DNA of 57,921 bases from Chitinophagia bacterium (GCA_009928005.1 RFVO01000004.1:1-57921), one strand, 5' to 3'. Numbered from the stretch's first letter, positions 16,185 to 27,252 are shown. The notes: generated by a model not told the origin, from the letters alone. Translations and numbers: made by a program.

Positions 16185-17582
16185 ATGTCAGTTGAATTAG
16201 AAACACCAGAAATTAATTTATCCGAAGTTTTCTTAGATATTTTGTCTAAGGGCGATATGCATCTATTAAAGAAATTTTTAGATGAACAAAATATTAGCGA
16301 CGTTGTAGAACTAGTCAATGAGTTCCCAGAAAACGAAGCTACTATTATTGACAACATGACTGTGCACAGAGCTGTAAGTGTATTTAAGATACTAGATATT
16401 AATCAGCAAAAAGATATCATTAAAGAACTACCGGCGCGTAAAACGGCAAAAATCTTAAATGAACTTCCTCCTGATGACCGTACCGACTTCTTAGAAGAAT
16501 TACCTAAGGCGGCTATTCGTGACTTAATTAAATTACTCGACCCAGAAGAAAGAAAAATTACTTTATCACTTTTAGGTTATCCTGAGGATAGTGTAGGTCG
16601 TTTGATGACGCCCGACTATGTATATGTATACCCTCATTACACTGTTACTCAAGTATTAGATACAATTCGTAAATACGGAAAGAATTCTGAAACCATTGAT
16701 GTTATCTACATCATTGATGAAAAAGGTGGCTTAATTGATGATATTAGAATTAGAGATTTATTATTAGCAAAACCAGAAGATATTATTTCAGACATAATTG
16801 ATGGCCGTTTTGTTGCTTTAAATGTATACGATGATCAGGAACATGCTAGTCAGGTATTTAAAATGAATAACCGAACGGCCATTCCTGTAGTGGATGACAA
16901 CGATGTTTTATTAGGAATTGTAACCATTGATGATATCTTATGGGTAACCAATGAGGAGTTTAGCGAGGATATGCAAAAAATGGGAGGTACAGAAGCATTG
17001 AACGAGCCTTATTTAGATATTTCTATATTTAAATTATTCAAAAAAAGAATTACCTGGTTAGTAGTTTTATTTTTTGGAGAAATGTTTACAGCCACTGCTA
17101 TGGGTTATTTTCAAGACGAATTAGCAAAGGTATTAGTATTAGCAAGTTTTATTCCTTTGATATTATCCACTGGCGGAAATACTGGTTCTCAATCTTCTAC
17201 ACTTATTATTCAAGCCATGTCAGTTGGTGAAATTACCATTACCGATTGGTTAAAAATTTTAAGACGTGAAATTACAAGCGGCCTATTATTAGGCGTACTA
17301 TTGGGTATCATTGGATTTTTTAGAGTAACCATATGGCATATGATTGCACCTGGTTTTTACGGACCACATTGGATGTTAATAGCAGTAACAATTGGATTTA
17401 CAATTGTAGGTGTTGTTATATGGGGCACCATTACAGGATCTATGTTACCAATTGTACTTAAAAAATTAGGCGCCGACCCTGCTGTATCATCTGCTCCTTT
17501 CGTAGCTACTTTAGTGGACGTAACTGCTATACTTATTTATTTTAGTTTAGCTTACTTGTTCTTACAAGGCACTTTATTGTAG
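16185..17582 (+). CDS. mgtE: Magnesium transporter MgtE
   Basis: MgtE is a dimeric Mg2+ channel of the inner membrane. The 465-residue sequence shows the N-terminal superhelical domain (ELPARKTAKILNELPPDDRTDFLEELP), two CBS domains (about 135-260, VGRLMTPDYVYV and IPVVDDNDVLLGIVTIDDIL) and five hydrophobic helices from about residue 285. The pore signature STGGNTGSQSSTL and the late aspartate helix (GADPAVSSAPFVATLVDVTA) are present. It ends exactly where the convergent acetyltransferase gene ends. No Mg riboswitch is visible upstream, where the gap is under 50 bases. Confidence 0.96.
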   Translation: MSVELETPEINLSEVFLDILSKGDMHLLKKFLDEQNISDVVELVNEFPENEATIIDNMTVHRAVSVFKILDINQQKDIIKELPARKTAKILNELPPDDRTDFLEELPKAAIRDLIKLLDPEERKITLSLLGYPEDSVGRLMTPDYVYVYPHYTVTQVLDTIRKYGKNSETIDVIYIIDEKGGLIDDIRIRDLLLAKPEDIISDIIDGRFVALNVYDDQEHASQVFKMNNRTAIPVVDDNDVLLGIVTIDDILWVTNEEFSEDMQKMGGTEALNEPYLDISIFKLFKKRITWLVVLFFGEMFTATAMGYFQDELAKVLVLASFIPLILSTGGNTGSQSSTLIIQAMSVGEITITDWLKILRREITSGLLLGVLLGIIGFFRVTIWHMIAPGFYGPHWMLIAVTIGFTIVGVVIWGTITGSMLPIVLKKLGADPAVSSAPFVATLVDVTAILIYFSLAYLFLQGTLL

Positions 17583-18206
17583 TTATTTTTTTAATTGCTC
17601 ATTTAATTGTGCTGCTAAAGCCTGCTTCAAAGAAGCATTCCAGTCTTCTTTTAATATGCTAAGTATAATAGAATCTCTTCTTTTTCCATTCGGCATAGGT
17701 AAATGATTTTTTAATACGCCTTCAACAGTACAGCCAATTTTTTGCATAGCCGCAATACTTCTTTTGTTATTATTATCGGCTCTAAACTCTACTCTTTCGA
17801 AACCCATTTGATCAAAAGCAAATTGCAATAATAAATATTTACAATTTTCATTTAGTTTCGTTCCCCAACATTTTTTACTATACCAGGTATAGCCAATTTG
17901 TGTAGTTTGAAAATTTAATTGAATATCATAAAACCTAGTGCAACCCACAAATTCATTTAATAGTTTATCAAATACAATAAAAGCGTAGGCGGTTTTATTA
18001 AGCCTTGCATCTAAAGCTGTTTGAATATAATTTTCTAAATCGTTGGTATTATTAATAGCAACTAATGAATACTTCCATAATTCGGGCTCTTCATTAATAT
18101 AATGTGCTAGAAATGAACCGTCAGTTAGTAATAGTGGCCTTAATAACACACGTTCATTTTCTAAAATAATATCAGAAGCAAAGTCAAAATTTTTAAAAGC
18201 TAACAT
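17583..18206 (-). CDS. GNAT-family N-acetyltransferase (RimJ/RimL type)
   Basis: A 207-residue cytoplasmic acetyltransferase. It begins with the RimL-like LENERVLLRPLLLTD and has AYAFIVFDKLLNEFVGCTRFYDI, then IGYTWYSKKCWGT and GFERVEFRADNNNKRSIAAMQKIGCTVEGVLKNH, the acetyl-CoA-binding and terminal strands of this subfamily. The substrate may be a protein N-terminus, an amino acid or a small molecule; nothing nearby decides. Divergent from glmS. Confidence 0.88.
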   Translation of the reverse strand: MLAFKNFDFASDIILENERVLLRPLLLTDGSFLAHYINEEPELWKYSLVAINNTNDLENYIQTALDARLNKTAYAFIVFDKLLNEFVGCTRFYDIQLNFQTTQIGYTWYSKKCWGTKLNENCKYLLLQFAFDQMGFERVEFRADNNNKRSIAAMQKIGCTVEGVLKNHLPMPNGKRRDSIILSILKEDWNASLKQALAAQLNEQLKK

Positions 18207-18268
18207 CCATTAAATATTTAAAGTCTAATTTCGCATAAAATTTGAATACTTAGCTAAATAAATAACAT

Positions 18269-20107
18269 ATGTGTGGTATTGTAGGATATATTGGTAAAAA
18301 GGAGGCATACCCAATTGTAATCAAAGGTCTAAGACGCCTAGAATATCGTGGTTATGATAGTACAGGTGTTGCCATCATTCAAGATGGGAAATTACAAGTA
18401 CATAAGAAAAAAGGAAAGGTGGCAGAATTAGAGGAAGCAGTCATTGGAAAAAACATGCACTCACAAATTGCCATTGGACATACTCGTTGGGCTACACACG
18501 GTGAACCATCTGACCGAAATGCGCATCCCCATTTATCGAATAATGGACGCTTGGCAATGTTGCACAATGGAATTATTGAAAACTATGCGCCTATAAAAAA
18601 AGAATTAATAGCAAAGGGCTACACTTTTAAAAGCGATACTGATACAGAAGTTTTATTGAATTTTATTCAAGATATTCAAGACAATAATAAATGTGATTTA
18701 GAAGAAGCTTTAAGAATTGCTTTAAAAAGAATAGTTGGTGCATATTGTATTTTATTAATTGACCAAGATGACCCTGAAACTATTATTGCAGCTAGAAAAG
18801 GAAGTCCATTAGTAATTGGTATTGGAAAAGAGGCGCATTATTTGGCTAGCGATGCCTCTCCTATTATTGAATACACAAAAGAAGTGGTGTATGTAAATGA
18901 TTATGAAATTGCCATTGTTAGAAAAGATGAACTTATTTTAAAAAATTTAGGCAACGAAAAGCAAACACCTTTTATTCAAAAATTAGATATGGAATTAGCA
19001 GCCATTGAAAAAGGCGGCTATGATCATTTTATGTTGAAAGAAATTTTTGAACAACCTGATACTATATATGATTGCTTAAGAGGAAGACTTCTACATGAGC
19101 AATTAGAAATTGTAATGGCTGGAGTAGATAATAATATTGATGCATTGACCAAGGCCTCTCGCATTATAATTGTAGCCTGTGGCACTAGCTGGCATGCAGG
19201 TTTATATGCAGAATATTTAATTGAAGAACTATGTCGCATACCTGTTGAAGTTGAATATGCATCTGAATTTAGATACCGCAATCCGGTAATACATAAAGGA
19301 GATGTGATTATTGCTATATCACAAAGTGGAGAAACCGCAGATACGCTGGTGGCTTTAGAAAGTGCTAAAGAAAAAGGTGCCTTTATTTTTGGTATTGTAA
19401 ATGCAGTGGGTAGTAGTATTGCTAGGTTAAGTAATGCAGGAGCTTATACACACGCTGGACCTGAGATAGGCGTGGCTAGTACCAAAGCCTTTACTGGACA
19501 ATTAACTGTACTTGCCATGATGGCGCTTAAAATGGCTAAAGCCAAAGGAACTATTTCAATAGAGCGCTTTGAACATTTAGCCAATGAATTGGCATCAGTT
19601 CCTGAAAAAGTAAAAAAGATACTAACCAATACTTCTGTGATAGAAAAAATTGCATTGAAATTTAAAGATGCTAAAGACTTTTTATATTTAGGTAGAGGCT
19701 ATAATTTCCCCATTGCATTAGAAGGTGCTTTAAAATTAAAAGAGATTACGTATATACATGCAGAAGGCTATCCTGCTGCAGAAATGAAACATGGACCTAT
19801 TGCATTAGTAGATGAAACTTTACCAGTAGTATTTGTTGCCACCAAGGATATATATTATGATAAAGTAGTGTCTAATATTCAAGAAATTAAAGCCAGAAAA
19901 GGACAAATTATTGCTGTGGCTAGTGTGGGGGATTTAATATTGCCTACTATGTCAGATAATATTATGTTTGTTCCTGAAATAGATGAAGTCATAGCTCCAT
20001 TATTAAGCGTTATACCCATGCAACTTTTAAGTTATTATGTTGGTATTGCTAAAGGTATTGATGTTGATAAGCCTCGTAATCTTGCTAAAAGTGTAACGGT
20101 GGAGTAA
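18269..20107 (+). CDS. glmS: Glutamine-fructose-6-phosphate aminotransferase (isomerizing)
   Basis: GlmS makes glucosamine-6-phosphate, the entry to peptidoglycan and LPS amino sugars. The N-terminal glutaminase starts MCGIVGYIG, with Cys2 as nucleophile after Met removal. [27 protein letters not shown] and [12 protein letters not shown] follow. Two SIS domains (from about residue 290) contain [19 protein letters not shown] and HGPIALVDE. The C-terminus ends KSVTVE as in the family. 612 residues is the normal length. No glmS ribozyme-like sequence fits in the 62-base upstream gap. Confidence 0.98.
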   Translation: MCGIVGYIGKKEAYPIVIKGLRRLEYRGYDSTGVAIIQDGKLQVHKKKGKVAELEEAVIGKNMHSQIAIGHTRWATHGEPSDRNAHPHLSNNGRLAMLHNGIIENYAPIKKELIAKGYTFKSDTDTEVLLNFIQDIQDNNKCDLEEALRIALKRIVGAYCILLIDQDDPETIIAARKGSPLVIGIGKEAHYLASDASPIIEYTKEVVYVNDYEIAIVRKDELILKNLGNEKQTPFIQKLDMELAAIEKGGYDHFMLKEIFEQPDTIYDCLRGRLLHEQLEIVMAGVDNNIDALTKASRIIIVACGTSWHAGLYAEYLIEELCRIPVEVEYASEFRYRNPVIHKGDVIIAISQSGETADTLVALESAKEKGAFIFGIVNAVGSSIARLSNAGAYTHAGPEIGVASTKAFTGQLTVLAMMALKMAKAKGTISIERFEHLANELASVPEKVKKILTNTSVIEKIALKFKDAKDFLYLGRGYNFPIALEGALKLKEITYIHAEGYPAAEMKHGPIALVDETLPVVFVATKDIYYDKVVSNIQEIKARKGQIIAVASVGDLILPTMSDNIMFVPEIDEVIAPLLSVIPMQLLSYYVGIAKGIDVDKPRNLAKSVTVE

Positions 20108-20129
20108 TTACACTACCTTGCAGTCTATT

Positions 20130-21359
20130 ATGAATAAGAATTTTCAGACCCTAGGTCTCATAGAACCTTTATTAAAGGCCATTCAGGAAGAAGGTTATAC
20201 CACCCCCACTCCCATTCAAGCAGAATCTATACCCATTGTTTTACAAGGCAAGGACTTATTGGGTTGCGCCCAAACAGGTACTGGTAAAACAGCTGCTTTC
20301 ACCCTCCCTATTTTACAGTTATTAGTTAAAAGCAAAACACAGGAGAGAAGAAAAAAAATTAGAAGTTTAATTGTTACCCCAACAAGAGAATTAGCCATAC
20401 AAATTGGAGAAAGCTTTAATGCTTATGGAAGACATACTGGTTTAAATTGTACCGTTATTTTTGGAGGTGTTGGACAAGGCCCACAAGTCACTGCCTTAAA
20501 AAATGGTGTAGATGTAGTCATTGCAACACCTGGAAGATTACTAGACTTAATGAACCAAGGGCATTTAAATATTAGAGAAGTAGAAATATTTGTGCTAGAT
20601 GAAGCTGATAGAATGTTAGATATGGGCTTTGTGCATGACGTGAAAAAATTATTAGCTGTACTTCCTAAAAAAAGACAATCGCTATTCTTCTCTGCGACCA
20701 TGCCTCCTGAAATTGTAAGTTTAGCTAATACTATTTTATTTCATCCACTGAAAGTAAGCGTTACACCTGTTTCCTCTACGGTAGATATTATTGAGCAATC
20801 GGTTTACTTTGTAGATAAAGTAAACAAAAATGCATTACTTATTGAAATTCTAAAAAACACAGCTATTAAAACAGCCTTAGTTTTTACAAGAACCAAACAT
20901 GGAGCCGACAAAGTAGTTAACTTACTTTTAAAAAATAATATTAAAGCAGAAGCCATTCATGGCAATAAAGCACAGAATGCAAGACAAAGAGCTTTGACTA
21001 ATTTTAAAGCACAAACAACAAGAGTACTTGTAGCCACAGATATTGCAGCTAGAGGTATTGACGTAGATGAACTAGCCTATGTAGTGAATTATGAAATTCC
21101 CAATATTCCAGAAACCTATGTGCACCGTATTGGAAGAACAGGTCGTGCAGGTGCAAATGGAACTGCAATTTCTTTTTGTGATGCTGAAGAAAGAGCCTTT
21201 TTAAAAGATATTGAAAAGCTAATTGCTAAAAAGATACACGTTATTGAAAACCACCCCTTCCCCATGACCAACTTTAATCCTATTAAAAAGGCTAAACAAC
21301 AAGGAAGAGGAAATTTAGGACAAAAAAGACGCTTTAGTCACTCAAAACCGACTAGGTAA
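20130..21359 (+). CDS. rhlE: DEAD-box RNA helicase (RhlE type)
   Basis: An ATP-dependent RNA helicase with the Q motif (FQTLGL to YTTPTPIQ), Walker [49 protein letters not shown] and [10 protein letters not shown]. The tail after about residue 375 is short, basic and polar ([17 protein letters not shown]), probably RNA-binding. I use the ATG giving [10 protein letters not shown]; the frame opens four codons earlier with TTG but that adds no conserved residue. It follows glmS by 22 bases. Confidence 0.94.
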   Translation: MNKNFQTLGLIEPLLKAIQEEGYTTPTPIQAESIPIVLQGKDLLGCAQTGTGKTAAFTLPILQLLVKSKTQERRKKIRSLIVTPTRELAIQIGESFNAYGRHTGLNCTVIFGGVGQGPQVTALKNGVDVVIATPGRLLDLMNQGHLNIREVEIFVLDEADRMLDMGFVHDVKKLLAVLPKKRQSLFFSATMPPEIVSLANTILFHPLKVSVTPVSSTVDIIEQSVYFVDKVNKNALLIEILKNTAIKTALVFTRTKHGADKVVNLLLKNNIKAEAIHGNKAQNARQRALTNFKAQTTRVLVATDIAARGIDVDELAYVVNYEIPNIPETYVHRIGRTGRAGANGTAISFCDAEERAFLKDIEKLIAKKIHVIENHPFPMTNFNPIKKAKQQGRGNLGQKRRFSHSKPTR

Positions 21360-21362
21360 TAT

Positions 21363-21370
21363 TATCTTTG
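21363..21370 (+). promoter_or_regulatory. -7 box upstream of the amidase gene
   Basis: TATCTTTG matches TAnnTTTG exactly and lies 20 bases upstream of the amidase ATG. No TTG at the usual 17-23 base spacing was found, so the -33 element is not identified. Confidence 0.5.
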
Positions 21371-21390
21371 ATGCAATTAAAAAGTAATTT

Positions 21391-23046
21391 ATGCGCATCC
21401 TATTTACAAGCTTACTATTAGCTCTTGGTCTTTTCGTATCTGCACAAGATACCTCCATTCAAAAAAAAGATATAATTAGTGCCTCTAAACTATTTGACCT
21501 TAATTTTACCACCAAGGAAATAGATACTTTATACTCCGATGTAATTGACAACTTAGCGAATTACAAGGCAATGCATAATTTGCCATTAGCCAACAGTGTA
21601 CCATTAAGTATGTGGCAAACACCAGTATTGCCTGGTATGCATTTTAATACAGTTCAAAAACCTATTGCTTGGAAATTAGATAACTCTGTTCAATTACCTG
21701 CCAATAAAAATGATATAGCATTTTATACGATTGAACAATTAGCCTCTTTAATTAAAAATAAAAAAATAAGTTCCTTAGCGCTTACTCAATTTTTTATTGA
21801 TCGTATTAAAAAATGGGGCGACACTTTACAATGTGTAATTAGTTTACAAGAAGAGATTGCTTATGCGCAAGCTAAAAAAGCAGATGTAGAATTAGCGCAA
21901 GGAAAATACAGAGGCTTACTACATGGTATACCTTATGGCCTAAAGGATTTATTCGCAGTTAAAGGTACCAAGACAACTTGGGGAGCAGCACCTTTTCAAA
22001 ATCAAACAATTGATGAAGATGCATTTGTTTATACTAAATTAAGAGATGCAGGTGCAGTATTAGTTGCTAAATTCACATTAGGAGCCTTAGCCATGGGCGA
22101 TTACTGGTTTGGTGGAAGAACAAAAAATCCATGGAATTTAAAATATGGATCATCTGGATCATCTGCAGGTTCTACTTCTGCAACAGTAGCTGGCTTAGTA
22201 CCCTTTGCTATTGGTACGGAAACCTGGGGCAGTATAGTTTCTCCATCTACTACTTGTGGTGCCACTGGCTTAAGACCCACATTTGGCAGCGTTAGCCGCT
22301 CAGGTGGTATGGCATTAAGTTATAGTTTAGATAAGGTGGGGCCTATTTGCCGCTCTGCTGCAGATGCTGCTATTGTATTTAATTATATACATGGAACAGA
22401 TGGAAAAGATGGGAGCGCTGTAAATATGCCATTTAATTACACACCCAATAAGGATATTAAAAAATTAAAAATTGCATATGCTAAAAACTATTTTGATAAA
22501 ATAAAAGATACTTCTAGAAATGAATTTAAAGTACTAGAAGAATTTAAAAAATTAGGCGTTCAATTAATTGCAGTGAATTTTCCAGATAGTGGCGTATATA
22601 ATTTCAATATAATGGATGTAGTTATTGGTGCAGAATGTGCTGCACAATTTGACGAAATGACAAGATTAAATATTGATGACATACTTACTAGACAAACTAA
22701 AAACGATTGGCCCAACTCTTTTAGAACCAATCGATTTATACCAGCCGTTGAATATATAAATGCACAACGACACCGCTACACACTTATGCAAAAAGTAAAT
22801 GAGGTCATACAGCAGTATGATGTTATAATTTGTCCTTCAAGAGGCGATGGCAATCAATCGGCAATTACTAATTTAACAGGCAACCCTGTAGTATGCGTTC
22901 CTACAGGCTTTGATAAAAAATCAAACTTACCTACCGGCATAAGTTTTGTAGGCAATTTATATGATGAAGCTACTATTTTATCCATTGCACAGGCTTATCA
23001 AAAAGCAACCAACTGGGACGAAGCACATCCAGCTTTATTTAAATAA
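21391..23046 (+). CDS. Secreted amidase (amidase-signature family)
   Basis: A 551-residue protein with an N-terminal signal (ending near FVSAQ) and an amidase-signature core. The Ser-cisSer-Lys triad is visible: Lys185 in PYGLKDLFAVKG, the cis-Ser in GSSGSSAGST (about 253-262) and the nucleophile Ser281 in GTETWGSIVSPS. The last motif is ETWGS instead of the common DTGGS. The signal makes GatA an unlikely identity. It probably hydrolyses amides or peptide derivatives in the periplasm; substrate unknown. Confidence 0.9.
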   Translation: MRILFTSLLLALGLFVSAQDTSIQKKDIISASKLFDLNFTTKEIDTLYSDVIDNLANYKAMHNLPLANSVPLSMWQTPVLPGMHFNTVQKPIAWKLDNSVQLPANKNDIAFYTIEQLASLIKNKKISSLALTQFFIDRIKKWGDTLQCVISLQEEIAYAQAKKADVELAQGKYRGLLHGIPYGLKDLFAVKGTKTTWGAAPFQNQTIDEDAFVYTKLRDAGAVLVAKFTLGALAMGDYWFGGRTKNPWNLKYGSSGSSAGSTSATVAGLVPFAIGTETWGSIVSPSTTCGATGLRPTFGSVSRSGGMALSYSLDKVGPICRSAADAAIVFNYIHGTDGKDGSAVNMPFNYTPNKDIKKLKIAYAKNYFDKIKDTSRNEFKVLEEFKKLGVQLIAVNFPDSGVYNFNIMDVVIGAECAAQFDEMTRLNIDDILTRQTKNDWPNSFRTNRFIPAVEYINAQRHRYTLMQKVNEVIQQYDVIICPSRGDGNQSAITNLTGNPVVCVPTGFDKKSNLPTGISFVGNLYDEATILSIAQAYQKATNWDEAHPALFK

Positions 23047-23072
23047 AAGATCTAAAGAATTAAACTGCACTA

Positions 23073-25301
23073 ATGAATAATATTAAGAAAATGCCCGTGC
23101 ACCAATTGGGTTATGGTTTTATAAAAGATTTTCCCAAAGGTAAAGACGAATATTATTTACGTAACCAACAAAATAGAAGCGGTATCAAATACCGCCATCT
23201 AACAGCTTTAGAAATTGAGCAATTAGTTCGAAATAGAAATTCAAGTGATAATTGGAATGATATTTTAGTTTCCGATGCCTTTAGCCCAGAGCTTGTCAAA
23301 AATTGTTCCTTCTTTGGTTTAGTTAGAATGGGCAAACTAGAAGCCAATTGTTTAATATTTAGTGACTTAGTGGTACCCGTGGGAATTTACAACTCAACTA
23401 TTATAAGTTGCGACCTTGGTAATAATGTAGCTATTCATAATGTGAACTATATGTCACATTATATAATTGGAAATGATGTTATTATTACCAATGTCAATGA
23501 GATAGTGACTACTAACCATTCTAAATTTGGCAATGGAATTATTAAAAAAGGAGAAGACGAATCGGTTAGAATATGGATAGAGATTTGCAACGAAAATACA
23601 GGTAGAAAAGTAATGCCCTTTAATGGTATGACTTCTGGCGATGCATATTTATGGACACGCAATAGACAAGATACCGTTTTACAAAAAAAATTTAAAGAAT
23701 TAACCGAAAAAAGTTTTGATAATAAATTAGGCTATTACGGAAAAGTAGGCGACCGTACAGTGATAAAAAATTGTAAGATTATCAAAGATGTCTGGATAGG
23801 CTCTGATGCTTATTTAAAAGGAGCCAATAAAATAAAAAATGTAACTATTAATTCTTCAGCTGAAGCAAGTACTCAAATTGGAGAAGGTTGCGAACTTGTA
23901 AATGGTATTATTGGCTTTGGTTGTAGAATATTTTATGGCATAAAAGCAGTACGTTTTATTTTATCGGACCACTCTCAATTAAAATATGGAGCTCGACTCA
24001 TTAATTCTTTTTTAGGACCTAATGCCACCATTTCCTGTTGCGAAGTATTAAACTCTTTAATTTTTCCTGCACACGAGCAACATCATAATAATTCTTTTTT
24101 ATGTGCAGCCCTAGTTATGGGACAAAGCAATATAGCAGCTGGCGCTACGCTAGGTTCTAATCATAATAGTCGTGGCGCCGATGGTGAAGTGATTATGGGA
24201 AGAGGCTTTTGGCCAGGCTTATGTGTTAGCGTTAAACACAATTCTGTATTTGCCAGCTTTGCCTTACTTAATAAAGGCGATTATAATTATGAATTAAACA
24301 TTCCAATTCCATTTTCACTTATCAGTAACGATACGATTAAAGATGAATTAATTATTATGCCAGGCTATTGGTTTTTGTATAATTTTTATGCCTTGGCTAG
24401 AAATGCTTGGAAATATATTGATAGAGACAAAAGAACGGATAAGACCCCCATTTTTGAATATAATTATTTAGCACCCGACTCAGTCAGTGAGCTCTTAAAT
24501 GCCAGAAAAATAATGGCTACGGCGATAGCGAAAGCTTATTTGCATAGCATAAAAAAATCGGCAGACTTACCCAATGAAAAATTAATAGCATTTGGCCATA
24601 ACTTACTTACTACTAAAACTAAAAAAGAAATAGACGCGCTTTCTGTTTTTGCAAACAATATCGAAAACAGTAAACGCAAAACAAGACTTATTAAAACATA
24701 TGAGGCATACTCTATTTTTGAAAAAATGATTTTCATGTATGGTATGGAATCCTTGGTAGATATTATGAATAGTAAAAATAATGGGAAGAAAGCCGGAAAA
24801 AGCATTTTAACACATTTAAAAACATTAAAACCAAATTACACTGAATGGTCATGGGTAAATGTGGGAGGTCAATTAATGCCGCAAAAAACAGTCAATAGCT
24901 TACTCATTAAAATTAAAACAGGTAGTATTGATAGCTGGGATAAAGTGCATCAATTTTATGAAGTCGCTTCTACTACTTATATGACAAAGAAACAAAATCA
25001 TGCTTTAGTTGCTTTAGAACTTATAACAGAAAAAAAAATATCTTCACTTACGATTAAACAATTGAATAGTTGGTTTGACAGCTACCTTGAAATAAAAACA
25101 GATGTTACTTCTCGCATAGAAAAAACAAGGGCCAAAGATTATAGCAACCCTTTTAGAAAAATGGTTTATGCAAATGAAGCTGAAATGATAGCTGTAGTGG
25201 GCGATTTAAAAGACAATGGTTTTATAAAAGAACAAAAATTAGCACTGAAAGCCATTAGCTCAAATATTCAAGCCTTAAAAACAAGTCTAAAAAGTAAATA
25301 A
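23073..25301 (+). CDS. DUF4954 family hexapeptide-repeat protein
   Basis: A 742-residue protein without an obvious export signal. The central part (about residues 90-390) is rich in hexapeptide-like repeats (SDLVVPVGIYNSTIISCDLGNN, KNVTINSSAEASTQIGEGC and similar), predicting a left-handed beta-helix like sugar-nucleotide acyl- or nucleotidyl-transferases. A conserved GATLGSNHNSRGADGE segment near residue 360 may be an active-site loop. The C-terminal third looks helical and is lysine-rich. I recognise it as the Bacteroidota family DUF4954, of unknown function. It follows the amidase by 26 bases. Confidence 0.8.
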   Translation: MNNIKKMPVHQLGYGFIKDFPKGKDEYYLRNQQNRSGIKYRHLTALEIEQLVRNRNSSDNWNDILVSDAFSPELVKNCSFFGLVRMGKLEANCLIFSDLVVPVGIYNSTIISCDLGNNVAIHNVNYMSHYIIGNDVIITNVNEIVTTNHSKFGNGIIKKGEDESVRIWIEICNENTGRKVMPFNGMTSGDAYLWTRNRQDTVLQKKFKELTEKSFDNKLGYYGKVGDRTVIKNCKIIKDVWIGSDAYLKGANKIKNVTINSSAEASTQIGEGCELVNGIIGFGCRIFYGIKAVRFILSDHSQLKYGARLINSFLGPNATISCCEVLNSLIFPAHEQHHNNSFLCAALVMGQSNIAAGATLGSNHNSRGADGEVIMGRGFWPGLCVSVKHNSVFASFALLNKGDYNYELNIPIPFSLISNDTIKDELIIMPGYWFLYNFYALARNAWKYIDRDKRTDKTPIFEYNYLAPDSVSELLNARKIMATAIAKAYLHSIKKSADLPNEKLIAFGHNLLTTKTKKEIDALSVFANNIENSKRKTRLIKTYEAYSIFEKMIFMYGMESLVDIMNSKNNGKKAGKSILTHLKTLKPNYTEWSWVNVGGQLMPQKTVNSLLIKIKTGSIDSWDKVHQFYEVASTTYMTKKQNHALVALELITEKKISSLTIKQLNSWFDSYLEIKTDVTSRIEKTRAKDYSNPFRKMVYANEAEMIAVVGDLKDNGFIKEQKLALKAISSNIQALKTSLKSK

Positions 25302-25316
25302 CTATTATTAATATTA

Positions 25317-25925
25317 CTAATAGTTAAATAAACTAAAGCCAACACCTAACTGCCATTGGCGTGTTTTCCAAGTAGATTGGTCGCCTAAATTATTACTGAG
25401 TTCATTTGCAGATCGAATATTATTCATACCAATAACGTATCTACCATAAACAAAGAACCCATTTAAATCTATTTTAGCACCACCCACAATTGCAAACTCA
25501 CCACTATTGAAAGCTAGTCTAGCAGCCTCTTGTCCATCTTTTTTTTGATCTAATAAAATACTATACTGAGGACCTGCTTGAACAATAAAACTTTTAAAAA
25601 CTTTGTACTGTGCCAATACAGGAATGGCTAAATAATTCAAATGATAGGTTTCAGGCTTCAATGCACTATTACCCAATAATTCTAAAACACTTGGATTAGA
25701 TTCTAATTTGGTTTGCGTTAAAATTACTTCAGGTGCAATACTAAAAGAAGGGCCCACACCAATTTGAGCGGTAGCACCCAAATGAAAAGAAGCTGAATTA
25801 TGGTCAACATTTACATTATTTACACTTGAAAAATTTTGACCTAACTTAATGCCCAACGCAAATTTATTTTGCGCATGAGCATTCAACACAATCATGCTTA
25901 TTAAAAACAATAATATTTTTTTCAT
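25317..25925 (-). CDS. PorT-family outer-membrane beta-barrel protein
   Basis: Begins with a classic signal peptide (MKKILLFLISMIVLNAHA) and continues with amphipathic strands such as GIKLGQNFSSV, AQIGVGPSFSIAPEVILTQT and YFVYGRYVIGMNNI-like segments. It ends in WQLGVGFSLFNY, an aromatic outer-membrane sorting end. About 200 residues, the size of eight-stranded Bacteroidota barrels. I use the MKK start; an ATG three codons earlier is possible. No specific function can be given. Convergent with the DUF4954 gene. Confidence 0.8.
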   Translation of the reverse strand: MKKILLFLISMIVLNAHAQNKFALGIKLGQNFSSVNNVNVDHNSASFHLGATAQIGVGPSFSIAPEVILTQTKLESNPSVLELLGNSALKPETYHLNYLAIPVLAQYKVFKSFIVQAGPQYSILLDQKKDGQEAARLAFNSGEFAIVGGAKIDLNGFFVYGRYVIGMNNIRSANELSNNLGDQSTWKTRQWQLGVGFSLFNY

Positions 25926-25966
25926 ATCATTCATATTTGTTCTCAATGTAAAATTAAACCTTCTAC

Positions 25967-27202
25967 CTAAGCTAATTCAATTAAAGTTATCTCAGGTAAA
26001 ATACCTACCCTGCCTGGATACCCTAAAAACCCAAAGCCACGGTTAACATATAATTGTTGGTCTTTGTTATTATAAATACCTGCCCATTGTTTATATACCC
26101 ATTGCACAGGACTCCATTTAAAATAAGGATTCTCTAATCCAAACTGCATTCCATGTGTATGACCCGATAAGGTTAATTGAATGTTAGAATATTTAGGAAT
26201 GACTTCTGCTTCCCAATGGCTAGGATCGTGACTCATTAATATAACTATATCTTCCTTGCTCACGCCCTGCATAGCTAAATCCATTTTTCCATACTTAGGA
26301 AAACGAGCTTTTGCACCCCAATTCTCAATGCCCACTATTTTAATTTTTTCTCCATTTTTTTCAACACTAGTATTTTCATTCATAAGTAAACGCCATCCTA
26401 AATCATGGTGCACTTTTTTAAGAGCTTCTAAATTTTGCCTTTTCTCCTGCACCGTATCCCATTTTACATAATCACCATAATCGTGGTTGCCTAAAGTACT
26501 AAATACACCATATGGTGCTTTAATTTTACTAAACACATCCATCCAATCATGCATCTCGCTAGCACGGTCATTGACTAAGTCGCCTGTAAATAAAACCAAA
26601 TCGGCATTTTGCTTTTCAATTAATTCAATACCTTTTAAAACTGCCACTTTATCTTTTAAACTGCCGCTATGGATATCGCTAATATGAATAATTTTAAAAC
26701 CTTTAAACGCAAGAGGTAAACCTTTTAAGGCTATCTTCTTTTTTATGAGCTTATAATTATACTTATTACTAAAACCATATAAAAGCGAAAGAAATAAAGT
26801 AGATGATAAACCCACTCCTAACCAACTTAAAAAAGTAGATCTTGGAATCCCCTTTTCAGTATTCATAAATTTAGCACCTGCTATAGAAGCCGCCTGACCC
26901 ATTGTCCAAAAAGCCCCTCTTCTTAAATCATCTACTAGGAAAAATAAAACCATAAAAATTTGGGTTAGTACCCAACCAATGCCAATAGAAAAAATATACT
27001 GCTTAAAGTAAGGGTTTGAGATATATGGAAATAACAAAAAGGAACCAAGGCTCATAATACATAAAACCCAATAAATAAGGCCTACTGTGGTTCTAGTACT
27101 AACTGATGCCCCCTGCATCAAGATCTTTAATACATAATAAATATAAAAGTCAATGAGAATCAATATAGTGATAAGAACGACTAGAAATAAGGGGTTACGC
27201 AT
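25967..27202 (-). CDS. Membrane-anchored calcineurin-like metallophosphoesterase
   Basis: The first about 145 residues contain four or five hydrophobic segments. A cytoplasmic- or periplasmic-facing phosphoesterase domain follows with the full metal set: ISDIHSG (Asp176, His178), FTGDLVND, TLGNHDYGD, MSHDPSHW and LSGHTHGMQFG. The overall shape resembles the YkuE/YpbG group of membrane-linked phosphoesterases, some of which act on lipid phosphates such as UDP-diacylglucosamine. The substrate here is unknown. Divergent from parA. Confidence 0.88.
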   Translation of the reverse strand: MRNPLFLVVLITILILIDFYIYYVLKILMQGASVSTRTTVGLIYWVLCIMSLGSFLLFPYISNPYFKQYIFSIGIGWVLTQIFMVLFFLVDDLRRGAFWTMGQAASIAGAKFMNTEKGIPRSTFLSWLGVGLSSTLFLSLLYGFSNKYNYKLIKKKIALKGLPLAFKGFKIIHISDIHSGSLKDKVAVLKGIELIEKQNADLVLFTGDLVNDRASEMHDWMDVFSKIKAPYGVFSTLGNHDYGDYVKWDTVQEKRQNLEALKKVHHDLGWRLLMNENTSVEKNGEKIKIVGIENWGAKARFPKYGKMDLAMQGVSKEDIVILMSHDPSHWEAEVIPKYSNIQLTLSGHTHGMQFGLENPYFKWSPVQWVYKQWAGIYNNKDQQLYVNRGFGFLGYPGRVGILPEITLIELA

Positions 27203-27252
27203 ATTAACATTTAAAGCACAAAATTAAGGCCAAATTGTTAGCATTTATGCCT

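Noticed and set aside
18207..18268. glmS ribozyme upstream of glmS
   Set aside because: Only 62 bases separate the genes, too short for the ribozyme, and its core motifs are absent.
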